Assembly: GCF_002127325.2 (NCBI RefSeq)
Contig: NC_035437.2
Location: 166,562,263 to 166,626,262, forward strand
Direction of reading: 5' to 3'
Length of the DNA stretch: 64,000 bases
Source: Helianthus annuus
Taxonomy: Eukaryota; Streptophyta; Magnoliopsida; Asterales; Asteraceae
Positions 1-8,395 of this stretch are shown piece after piece. The notes below the pieces were generated by a model, which was not told where the DNA came from, searched no databases, and saw only the letters and a program-made list of their open reading frames with translations. A program made the position numbers and the translations under genes. Position 1 is the stretch's first letter; every line of letters begins with the position of its first letter.

Positions 1-4
1 GGCA

Positions 5-2284
5 TTGATCGTAAATCAGGACGATGAAAAAGTTGCATCTGGATTTAGTTGGGACAAGTTTATTCCTGGAAAGGACGATCAAGCGATGATAGCTGAAGTG
101 GCAGAGATTACCGAGACTGATGCTGAACCGGAAGTCGTAGTTTCTGAAGATGTTGATGGAAAAGCTGCTGATGTTGCTGATTCTGATTCTGAGGTGGCTA
201 AAGAAACAATTACTGAGAATGTTGAATCTGTTCCTGAGATCGTGATTGAAGAAGTTATTGAAGGTGTTAATCAAGAGATTCCGGAGGTTGTTACGGATGT
301 CTCTGCGAAATATTCTGCTAAAGCTGAAGAATCCGTATTTGATGATCTTCGTTTTGAATCTCGACGGGAGGAATTTATCTATACTATGAAGTCAGTTTTA
401 CCTCCTAATGTGTTTGGTTCTTATGCAGATTTTTTTGAAGACCCAAGAACCGGTACGTGCCCGAGATTCGAAGCCAAGAAAGATGAAGTAGTGGAGATAA
501 TTGATGTGTCGAAAGAAATGACGGAAGAAGCTCTGAAGGATATAGCAAATAAAGCACTTATGAGCAAATTGAAAGAGGTAGATTCAGACATTCCGGATTC
601 AGTTGACAAAATGTCAGGTCTAGGAGAAACTGGAGTCGTAGAAGTCAGCGAGGTCAAGGTGTCTGAGTCAGAGTCAACTTCTGTTGGTAATATGGTTTGT
701 GAGAATGAGAGTTTAGGTGAAAAGGTGTCAATTCCTGCTACACCGTGTCAAAGTTGTTCACAACCATGCACGGAGTGTCTTGTAAAAGACACTATGTATC
801 AAGAATTGAAACAACACGCAGATCTGATGAAATTTGACTTAGGACAACTAAAAGAAGCTTACGACACATTGTCTAGGTCAATAAAAATGATACAAAAAGA
901 AAGTCGTGAAAATGACAAAGCAACCAAGCTAGTTCAATCAACTCTATTTGACAAACAAAGAGAAGTAAATCTTCATTTAGACACAATCGCTTCTTTGCGA
1001 AAAGAGCTTGAGTTGATTAAAATAGAAAATGATAGAATTGATAAGAAACTGATGAGTTACGTGGCATCATCTTATGTCTTAGAACAAATAGTACCACAAC
1101 AGCCACATGCTACACCCGCCTTCAACAGCGTTCCACCCCCAATGTGGAATCATTACACACAGAAATATCCAGATGGGGTGGAAGCTGCTTTAAATATAAA
1201 ACTGAAAACAATTGAGAATGATTTACCTGATAACATAGATATCACTTTCAATGCGTCTGACATTGATAACTCATCTCAGGTTATCAAAAATGTTATTGAT
1301 CAGGTGTTGGACGATGATAGTGAAAAATCTGAACAAGAAAAATCAGTGGAGTCTGGGAGTGAGTCTGAGGAAGACGGAAATTTTTTAGACCGTTATTTGA
1401 CAAAGAAGGATAAAAGTACGGATGATGATTCGATTATGGTAGCCTATACTATGATTGGGTCGGACAAGATTTATTCCAACACGGAGTTTCCGCTTCAGAG
1501 TGTTAAGTTTGAGTCTGTTCAGAAAGTGTTTAGGATGGTCGAGTTGAGCGTAAATGAGTTAAAGAAAAGTGATTTCTTTGCAAAACTGAACAAGTCAGTT
1601 GGATCGTCATGCTCTACTAGTCCAGAAAAAGTAGAGGGGGTGGGTAAAGGCAAAAACAGAAATAACAAATTAAAGAACAAAGGTATTGGATTCGAGAAAA
1701 GGATGGCTAAACAGGTGGTAAAGCCGAAAGAGAGAATTGATGATGTTTTTGTTTGTGGTCCGAGTACTGAGATCGAAAAGGATTATATTTTTAGTCAAAA
1801 GGCCGTGGAAGACTTCAATGCAGCGCAAAAGCTGAAAGCAGAAACTGTGAGTAGCACATTTGTCGAATATGACAAACGTGTATGCTATCGCTGCAATGAA
1901 GTCGGCCACATGGCAAAGAAGTGTAAAAAGGTGTTTGAGAAACCGGTTGTGGTAAAAACTGTTGCTAAAAAGGTTGTTGAGAAACCCAAGGTTGAAAAAC
2001 CTAAGGTTGAAAACAACAAATTTTCAAAACAATACATTCAAAAATCTCGACCAAAAACACCGGTTGTTACAAAAGATAAGCAAGTGATGGTTTCGCCGAT
2101 CCGAATTCTCAAACGGGGTGAAAGGTTGAAGTCGGAGGACAGGCCAAAATCGACTTTCGAAATTGGCGAGTCTTCTAAGTCCCCTAAGACTTCGACAATT
2201 TACTTTAAAGAGAAAACTTTTGAAAAACAATCATGGATCGCAAAACCTAAATCATCTAATGAGATTAAAAAAGATGGAAACTGA
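5..2284 (+). CDS. gag: Sirevirus-like gag polyprotein (5' partial, frameshifted near its end)
   Basis: Nucleocapsid/capsid polyprotein of the Sirevirus-like element. The frame is open from the window edge, so the true start is upstream. The visible 759 residues are acidic at the N-terminus (about 1-100) and have a cysteine-containing stretch near 245-262 (CQSCSQPCTEC). A long coiled-coil-like segment follows at about 265-345. A CCHC zinc knuckle starts near residue 627 (CYRCNEVGHMAKKC). A basic Lys/Pro-rich tail follows. The large size and long C-terminal extension after the knuckle fit Sirevirus gag. The frame stops at 2284, but the +1 frame carries what looks like the rest of the protein to 2510. 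The break falls at a run of six A around 2270, so a one-base indel is likely. Confidence 0.85.
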   Translation: MIVNQDDEKVASGFSWDKFIPGKDDQAMIAEVAEITETDAEPEVVVSEDVDGKAADVADSDSEVAKETITENVESVPEIVIEEVIEGVNQEIPEVVTDVSAKYSAKAEESVFDDLRFESRREEFIYTMKSVLPPNVFGSYADFFEDPRTGTCPRFEAKKDEVVEIIDVSKEMTEEALKDIANKALMSKLKEVDSDIPDSVDKMSGLGETGVVEVSEVKVSESESTSVGNMVCENESLGEKVSIPATPCQSCSQPCTECLVKDTMYQELKQHADLMKFDLGQLKEAYDTLSRSIKMIQKESRENDKATKLVQSTLFDKQREVNLHLDTIASLRKELELIKIENDRIDKKLMSYVASSYVLEQIVPQQPHATPAFNSVPPPMWNHYTQKYPDGVEAALNIKLKTIENDLPDNIDITFNASDIDNSSQVIKNVIDQVLDDDSEKSEQEKSVESGSESEEDGNFLDRYLTKKDKSTDDDSIMVAYTMIGSDKIYSNTEFPLQSVKFESVQKVFRMVELSVNELKKSDFFAKLNKSVGSSCSTSPEKVEGVGKGKNRNNKLKNKGIGFEKRMAKQVVKPKERIDDVFVCGPSTEIEKDYIFSQKAVEDFNAAQKLKAETVSSTFVEYDKRVCYRCNEVGHMAKKCKKVFEKPVVVKTVAKKVVEKPKVEKPKVENNKFSKQYIQKSRPKTPVVTKDKQVMVSPIRILKRGERLKSEDRPKSTFEIGESSKSPKTSTIYFKEKTFEKQSWIAKPKSSNEIKKDGN

Positions 2285-2510
2285 GTTGAAAAATGAATCA
2301 CAATGCGTGAGAGATGATGTGGGTAAATGTGAATTTGAACTCGATAAGTTCATGTCGGAATTTCCAAAACTTCATAACAAAGTAAAACAAGATAAAAAAG
2401 AAGTTGAGTCAAATGTTACATTTAGTTTTCCTAAAACAACTGAAAAGTGTGATGTGGTTTTTGGTACAGTGTCAGAGGTTAAAAAATCGTGGGCATCATT
2501 GTTTAACTGA
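2285..2510 (+). pseudogene. C-terminal tail of gag in a shifted frame
   Basis: The frame that opens at 2163 continues the gag protein after its premature stop and ends with the residues KKSWASLFN at 2510, just before pol. The fragment is Lys/Glu-rich like the end of gag and has no start signal of its own. It is best read as the last 75 or so residues of gag cut off by the homopolymer frameshift. A programmed frameshift is possible but less likely, because the site is at the end of gag rather than at the gag-pol junction. Confidence 0.6.
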
Positions 2511-2526
2511 TGTGTTAGTGGTTTGA

Positions 2527-5500
2527 TTGCAGGAGCTGCCCAAGTCCGTGCTCTCAAGATGGATAATGGATAGCGGTGCTTCGCGGCATATGACAGGATC
2601 CTTAGCTTTATTATATGATGTGAAAGCAATTAATGGAAGCTATGTGGGTTTTGCCGGCAATCAAGGTGGAAGGATAGTTGGTCAGGGAATGCTCACGAAT
2701 GGCATCATTTCGTTTGACAAAGTCAATTATATCGTTGAACTGACAAACAACTTGTTAAGTATTTCACAAATATGCGATAAAGACTTTAGCGTTCACTTTA
2801 CGAAAACAGAATGTTTGGTCTTAAAACCGGGGTTTAAAGTCCCTGACGAGTTGGTTCTGTTGCGCGCCCCTAGGGTTAATGATTTGTACATCTTAGACAT
2901 GAGAGCTGCAACACCAACAACACCTCAAAAACAGTGTTTTGTGACAAAAGCTAAAGCTACAGAAAAGGAGTCAGTTATGTGGCACAGAAAGATGGGCCAT
3001 ATACATATTCGTAAAATGAACTTTCTTGTGCATAACGATTTGGTAGAAGGAGTTAATGTTAAAAACTTTCATTTACCTGATGATTGTGTTGCTTATAAGA
3101 AAGGAAAACAGGTACGAAAATCTCATCCGATAAAGATGCTCAACTCCATCCGGTTGCCTCTCGAGAGATTGCATATGGATCTCTTTGGGCCGGTCAACGT
3201 AAAAAGCATCAGTGGAGATTCTTACTGTCTGGTGGTTACGGATGATTACACAAGGTTTTCATGGGTAATTTGCTTGGAGAAGAAGGATGAGACGTTCGAG
3301 GCGTTAATGGTTTTGTTCAAGAAGATGGAGACAGTGTACAAGTTGCCGATCAGAAGAATTAGAAGTGATAACGGAACTGAGTTCAAAAACAACAAAATGT
3401 ACGAATTCTGCAATGAAAAAGGGATTCTTCACGAATTTAGTGCGCCATATACACCACAACAGAACGGCATGGCTGAAAGAAAGAACAGAACCCTGATCGA
3501 GACTGCACGTACTATGTTGGCTGACTCAAAGCTTCCAATTTTTTTCTGGAGTGAAGCAGTGTCCGCAGCTTGTTATACGTTGAATAGAGTTTTGACAGTA
3601 AAGAAGTATAAAAAAACCTGTTTTGAGTTGTTGCATCGCTATAAGCCAAATCTTGAGTTCTTGGAACCTTTTGGCTCTCCGTGTACATTCATCGATGCTG
3701 ATGGAAAATTCGGAGCGAAAGCGAACGAAGGATTTTTCGTAGGATACGCCAGCCCGTTAAAGAGGGTATTTGTACCATGTCTGGGGAAGGTAATTCAGGT
3801 TCTTCATGTGGATTGTCAAAAGCATACACCGTCACAACAACTTCCCGGACAAAGATTCCTTTTTGACTATGATAAACTCTGGGAATCGTTTCATCTACCG
3901 TCCGAGCCGAGTGAGGAGGAAACTGCTCTCATGTACCTGTATCAACAGAGTCAGTCACAAGAGCCAGAGTCTAGCCCGCTAGAAGTTCCTACGCCCACCG
4001 TGGGTACTCACGATGATGAAGCAGGACCGAGTGGAACCGTTCACATCCCGCCAGAGGAACCAGAGGAACCAGCTCCGTCATTTGACGTTTCTGACGACTC
4101 AGAGGAGGAACCCGCTCCTACCTTTGACGAGGAACCAAATGAGACTGCAGAGGAGACTGTTGATCAAATCGTTTCAAACCTGGAATCGGAAGTTGTGGTG
4201 CCAGATACTGTGATGCCGAGGACAATGTCTTACCATCCATCAGAACAGATTATTGGCGACCTACAGAGTGGTGTTAAGACGAGACACCAGATTGATCGTG
4301 CACTTACTTGTTTTTATTCTGATATAGCTAACATGCAAAAAGAAGTTTCTTATAAATGTTTTATTTCGCAGATCGAGCCCAGGACTTACAAAGAAGCATT
4401 GACCGAGGACAGCTGGGTGAATGCTATGCAGGAAGAACTGTTACAATTTGAAAAATTGGGCGTCTGGAGATTAGTAGATCTGCCGAAGGACCAAAAGCTG
4501 ATAAAAACAAAATGGGTGTTTAAGTGCAAAAGAGATGATCGAGGCGTCGTGGTAAGGAACAAGGCACAGTTAGTGGTTCAGGGATTCAGCCAACAGGAAG
4601 GGATAGACTATGAAGAGGTTTATGCGCCAGTTGCGAGACTCGAAGCAATCCGCATTTTCCTAGCCTTTGCATCATGGAAAGGTTTCAAAGTTTATCAACT
4701 CGACGTCAAATCGGCATTCCTGTATGGAAAGATTCGTGAAGAAGTTTATGTGGGGCAACCACCGGGGTTTGCAGATCCGCAAAACAAAGACAAGGTGTAT
4801 CTGCTGGATAAAGCACTATATGGTCTACACCAGGCCCCGAGAGCCTGGTATGAGACACTATCAACCTACTTGCTGGACAACGGGTTCACAAGAGGAACAG
4901 TAGATAGCACCTTGTTCACAAAAGAAGTAGCTGGCCACTTGCTGATTGTGCAGATCTATGTCGACGATATCATTTTTGGTTCCACCAATGACGAGTTATG
5001 CAAAGAGTTTGAAGTTGTGATGAAGAAGAAATTTGAGATGAGTTCGATGGGGGAGATGAAATTCTTCCTTGGGTTACAAGTTGAACAATTACCCGACGGA
5101 ATTTTCATTCATCAATCGAAATATGTAAAGGACGTGCTGGAAAAGTTTGACATGACAGATTGCAGTCCTGCGTCAACCCCCCTGGCACAGAATCACGGTA
5201 TATGTCCGGATGAGCAAGGTGTAAAGCTGGATGAAACATTATACAGATCGATCATCGGCTCATTGATGTATCTTACAGCTTCCAGGCCCGACATCATGTA
5301 CCCGACATGCTTGTGTGCACGATACCAGTCGAACCCGAAACAATCTCATTTGACAATCGTCAAGCGAATTCTACGGTATTTGAAGGGTTGCCCAAGCATC
5401 GGCTTGTGGTACCCTCGCTCGGGTGATTTTACATTATCTGGATTTGCTGATTCAGATTTCGGTAGTTGTAAACAGAACGCCAAGTCCACCACTGCTGGGT

Positions 5501-5949
5501 GCCAGTTCTTCGGAACTCGGCTTGTTACCTGGCAGTGCAAGAAGCAAACTGCAGTCGCGCTTTCTACATGTGAGGCTGAGTATGTCTCAGCCTCTAGCTG
5601 TTGTTCTCAGATTCTCTGGATTCAACAGCAAATGCGCGATTTCGGCCTGCAATTCTTGGATACTCCAATATTTGTGGACAATGAAGCGGCCATCAATGTC
5701 ACGAAAAATCCGGTTCATCACTCAAAAACGAAACACATAGAAATCCGTCACCATTTTATTCGAGACTGTTATGAAAAGAAACTAATACGGATTGAACATG
5801 TGAGCACCGATGATCAGAAAGCTGATTTTTACACGAAACCGTTTGATAAAAAGAGATTTTATTATCTTTTAAAGTTAAATGGGTTAAAAAATCTGCAATC
5901 TGGGAGGGTGATCGAGTGTGAAGCCGAGCTGGGCGGCGATCTGACTTGA
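2527..5949 (+). CDS. pol: Copia-type pol: protease, integrase, reverse transcriptase, RNase H
   Basis: An uninterrupted frame of about 1140 codons. It begins without a clear ATG (TTG), as expected if it is made as a gag-pol fusion. Protease has DSGASRHMTG near residue 18. The integrase zinc-binding region spans about 150-195 and the integrase core has Asp near 218 (HMDLFG), Asp near 279 (RSDNGTEF) and Glu near 316 (AERKNR). Reverse transcriptase carries YVDD near 811. RNase H follows, with the ADSDFGSC and VDNEAAI motifs and a C-terminal KADFYTKPF. In the zinc-binding motif the second cysteine of CxxC is replaced by tyrosine (DDCVAYKKGKQ, near 186), which should harm integrase. Otherwise the domains look complete. 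Confidence 0.93.
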   Translation: MQELPKSVLSRWIMDSGASRHMTGSLALLYDVKAINGSYVGFAGNQGGRIVGQGMLTNGIISFDKVNYIVELTNNLLSISQICDKDFSVHFTKTECLVLKPGFKVPDELVLLRAPRVNDLYILDMRAATPTTPQKQCFVTKAKATEKESVMWHRKMGHIHIRKMNFLVHNDLVEGVNVKNFHLPDDCVAYKKGKQVRKSHPIKMLNSIRLPLERLHMDLFGPVNVKSISGDSYCLVVTDDYTRFSWVICLEKKDETFEALMVLFKKMETVYKLPIRRIRSDNGTEFKNNKMYEFCNEKGILHEFSAPYTPQQNGMAERKNRTLIETARTMLADSKLPIFFWSEAVSAACYTLNRVLTVKKYKKTCFELLHRYKPNLEFLEPFGSPCTFIDADGKFGAKANEGFFVGYASPLKRVFVPCLGKVIQVLHVDCQKHTPSQQLPGQRFLFDYDKLWESFHLPSEPSEEETALMYLYQQSQSQEPESSPLEVPTPTVGTHDDEAGPSGTVHIPPEEPEEPAPSFDVSDDSEEEPAPTFDEEPNETAEETVDQIVSNLESEVVVPDTVMPRTMSYHPSEQIIGDLQSGVKTRHQIDRALTCFYSDIANMQKEVSYKCFISQIEPRTYKEALTEDSWVNAMQEELLQFEKLGVWRLVDLPKDQKLIKTKWVFKCKRDDRGVVVRNKAQLVVQGFSQQEGIDYEEVYAPVARLEAIRIFLAFASWKGFKVYQLDVKSAFLYGKIREEVYVGQPPGFADPQNKDKVYLLDKALYGLHQAPRAWYETLSTYLLDNGFTRGTVDSTLFTKEVAGHLLIVQIYVDDIIFGSTNDELCKEFEVVMKKKFEMSSMGEMKFFLGLQVEQLPDGIFIHQSKYVKDVLEKFDMTDCSPASTPLAQNHGICPDEQGVKLDETLYRSIIGSLMYLTASRPDIMYPTCLCARYQSNPKQSHLTIVKRILRYLKGCPSIGLWYPRSGDFTLSGFADSDFGSCKQNAKSTTAGCQFFGTRLVTWQCKKQTAVALSTCEAEYVSASSCCSQILWIQQQMRDFGLQFLDTPIFVDNEAAINVTKNPVHHSKTKHIEIRHHFIRDCYEKKLIRIEHVSTDDQKADFYTKPFDKKRFYYLLKLNGLKNLQSGRVIECEAELGGDLT

Positions 5950-7362
5950 ACCGTATCATGTTGTCAAATTTTGTTTGTACAGTTGTATTTCCTGCTTTTC
6001 TTTATAAAATAAAAACACAAAAATATGTTTTAGTTTTAGGGGGAGATATTCGCAGAAAAATACAAAAACATGATAAAATCATAAAAAATCCAAAAACATT
6101 AAAAAATGCAAAAAGAGCTGTGTAGTATAGGGGAAATGATAGTACATCAGCTAGACAGGCACAGTACGCTAAAGATATGTAATGAAAAATGCAATTAAGC
6201 AGTCTCGCTAAAGATGTGTCGGTAGGTTCTTACAAAATTAGTAAATCGGTTTGGGATATAAACTAAATTTAACTTGCGTTTTCGTGGGGAACACCTCCAG
6301 GATATATAGGTAACCCCTGAAATCCTGTTTGAAAGGTCCCGTATTCTGAGATACTAGGTCTTTATACTCGGTGATATCTGGGGTATTATCCCGGGACTTC
6401 TGCTGTATGGAAATACTGACCTAGTCCCCGGATAATACTTTATGCAAAAAGCTTTGAAACATAAGCTTCACCCTCAGCATGCTGATGAAACAATAAAATT
6501 GATAGTCGCTGCTGTTGAAATGCAAAAGATCCTCTAAAGGGGACCCACCGAAAAGTCGAGCCGTCATCTCTCTGCTGAACGGAAGTTCTGACCTGAGCTC
6601 TCACGGTTTTGCATTTACCCCCTAACAGATATCAGTTGTAGTATATTCACCTGTAAGACTGAATACTGGGATCCGGATACGGGAGTATATACTGAGGTGG
6701 GAACACACGTTGACGTTTAAGTCTCAAAAACACTACTAACGTATCCCGAACAGTTTGAAAATTCTGTGAGAATTTAATATGGACCAATATACCGACAATT
6801 AACGCGAATTGCTTAAATGTTTAAAATGAAATAAGCTTAACGGTGCTTGTGTTCTGTCAGAAGCTGATATGATCCCTTAACGCGCTCGAAAAAATAGTGT
6901 GTGTATATATATCTGTTTGTACAGCTTTAAACCAAAAAAGATTTTCTTTTCTCATTTTAGTTTCGACAACTGATACTGGGGATTGGAAGTTCAAAGCCTG
7001 TGTGCAGAACATGTCGATATTTGATGAGGTTTGGGTAAGCTGTGATTGCAACAAGATCTGGTATGATGTTTGTGAGAAAAATGTGCAAAAGTGTTTGAAA
7101 AGTCAAAAGTTCATTAATTTGAACTATTTTTATAAAACAAAACGGAAAATTACTTCATAAATTCGATCATCCAGGGCCATTAATTTGGACTTGGTAGGTC
7201 AAATCAGTTGAACAGGGTCATTAACTTGGACCTGGTTAACTGGGTGCAAACATGGGAAATTGAATATGTTGAATAATGTTTAAAATTGAAATTTCTTGAA
7301 AAACAAATTGAGGATCGCTTTTATGACATACATGAACCGCTTTTATGGCAATTTGTCTTTGG
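5950..7362 (+). other. Pol-to-third-gene spacer of the Sirevirus-like element
   Basis: No convincing coding region. It holds an A-rich stretch after the pol stop, a purine-rich run (TTAGGGGGAGA, 6035-6046) resembling a polypurine tract but not followed by an LTR start, and unique-looking sequence. Short frames such as 6897-7160 lack protein character. Sireviruses are known to carry extra polypurine-like signals in this region, so the purine run may be a secondary tract. Confidence 0.6.
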
Positions 7363-8343
7363 GGACCGCTTATAAGAGACTGACGGATAAGCGGTCCATA
7401 CCTTCATATAAAAGCATCTAGACACGCTTATTCTGTCATTATTGAACCGCTCATACGCTTGTGTCTCTGAGGCGATCCAAGACAAATTGTTCGTGTTCTT
7501 CAAGATTCCAGCTGACTTGAGCCCTGATTTCTTGTACTTTTGATAGATTATCATCTATTGCATCATGGGCAAGGTACGTTTACTTTTGATTTCTGTTCGT
7601 TGATGGTAAACGTTGTCTGTCGGTATTCACATATGAACGATTCATGATTTCGTAGATATTAGCATCATTTCTGTGTAAATAGTCTGATTGTTTGTAATAT
7701 TCTGATGATAATGATTATACTGATATGTTTTAATTGCTTCAATTTTGAACATTTCATGTATTGTCGGAACCTATTGACGAAAATCTCAGATCTAGGATGT
7801 GTTAAGATGTTTTAGTTGTATTAGAAGATACCCTTAGATTCGGAATTGAGTGTAGAATCTGTTGAGAGAATCAATTTTAGGGTTACAGGTGATTTTATAG
7901 GATTTTGATATAAGGATCGCCTTTACAGACAAACATCTTGAATCGCTCATAGGATGTGTTCTAGAACCGTGTATGTGACACGTTTGTGACTCGCTTTTGT
8001 GTGCATATTGTTTCTTCTGTACATGTGTGAATCGCCTATGTGAACATGTGTGAATCGCCTATGTGAACATATGTGAACCGCTTATGTGTAACCTGTTAGG
8101 ACTGCCAATTTGAACAAAGGTTGGAATCGCTTTTATGGCATCTTAGTGTTATACCGCTTATATGACTAGAGGTGGATCGCTTTTTGTAATTTTTTTAGGA
8201 TCGCTTTTTAGTCAACATTTGTGGATCGCTTATAGGATTGTGATATGTTGAGTCGCTTTTGTGGTATTACATGGTTTGAATCGCTTTTCTGATCATAATT
8301 TGACTAGATCTCCGTTATGACACCATGTAGGACCGCTTTTTGG
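7312..8343 (+). repeat. Array of about 20 short motifs, consensus near GRAYCGCTTWTRTG
   Basis: Copies start near 7312, 7334, 7363, 7421, 7444, 7913, 7941, 7964, 7989, 8029, 8052, 8075, 8124, 8151, 8174, 8198, 8223, 8250, 8278 and 8330, plus inverted copies ending at 7397 and 7478. The core is (A/G)(C/T)CGC followed by T-rich sequence and often TATG or TGTG. Spacing is irregular (about 20-45 bp in the dense part, 8029-8343), so this is not a simple tandem satellite. The same motif occurs four times in the LTR upstream of its TATA box. Unlike coding sequence, the motif is kept while the spacers differ. Confidence 0.7.
7363..7414 (+). promoter_or_regulatory. Candidate internal promoter: perfect inverted repeat plus TATA box
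   Basis: GGACCGCTTAT (7363-7373) and ATAAGCGGTCC (7387-7397) form a perfect 11-bp inverted repeat with a 13-bp loop. A TATA box, TATAAAAG (7407-7414), begins 9 bp after it. The element's LTR shows the same layout: inverted pairs of the same motif (12450-12485) ending 7 bp before TATAAATA (12493-12500). The similarity suggests a promoter module for the downstream envelope-like gene. Promoter activity is inferred, not shown. Confidence 0.5.
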
Positions 8344-8395
8344 TCAAGTTTAAAAATTGAAATTTTTCTAAGTCTTGATGTTTGTGAATGTGCAG
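7565..8395 (+). other. Candidate leader exon and 822-bp intron of the envelope-like gene
   Basis: ATGGGCAAG (7565-7573) is followed at once by GTACGT, a strong splice donor. At 8395 a pyrimidine-containing stretch ends in TGTGCAG, a good acceptor. Removing 7574-8395 would join the three leader codons in frame to the envelope-like frame at 8396 (GCTTCTACG). The internal TATA box lies about 150 bp upstream of the ATG. Most of the motif array would then lie in the intron. Without splicing, the first ATG of the frame is at 8375. RNA evidence is needed to decide. Confidence 0.4.

Noticed and set aside
6035..6046. Polypurine tract after pol as the start of an LTR
   Set aside because: It is followed by TATTCGC rather than the LTR start TGTTGG, and no copy of the 12286-12729 LTR is found there.
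5947..8374. Pol-to-envelope stop codon readthrough as in SIRE1
   Set aside because: 2.4 kb with many stops separate the two frames, so readthrough cannot link them here.
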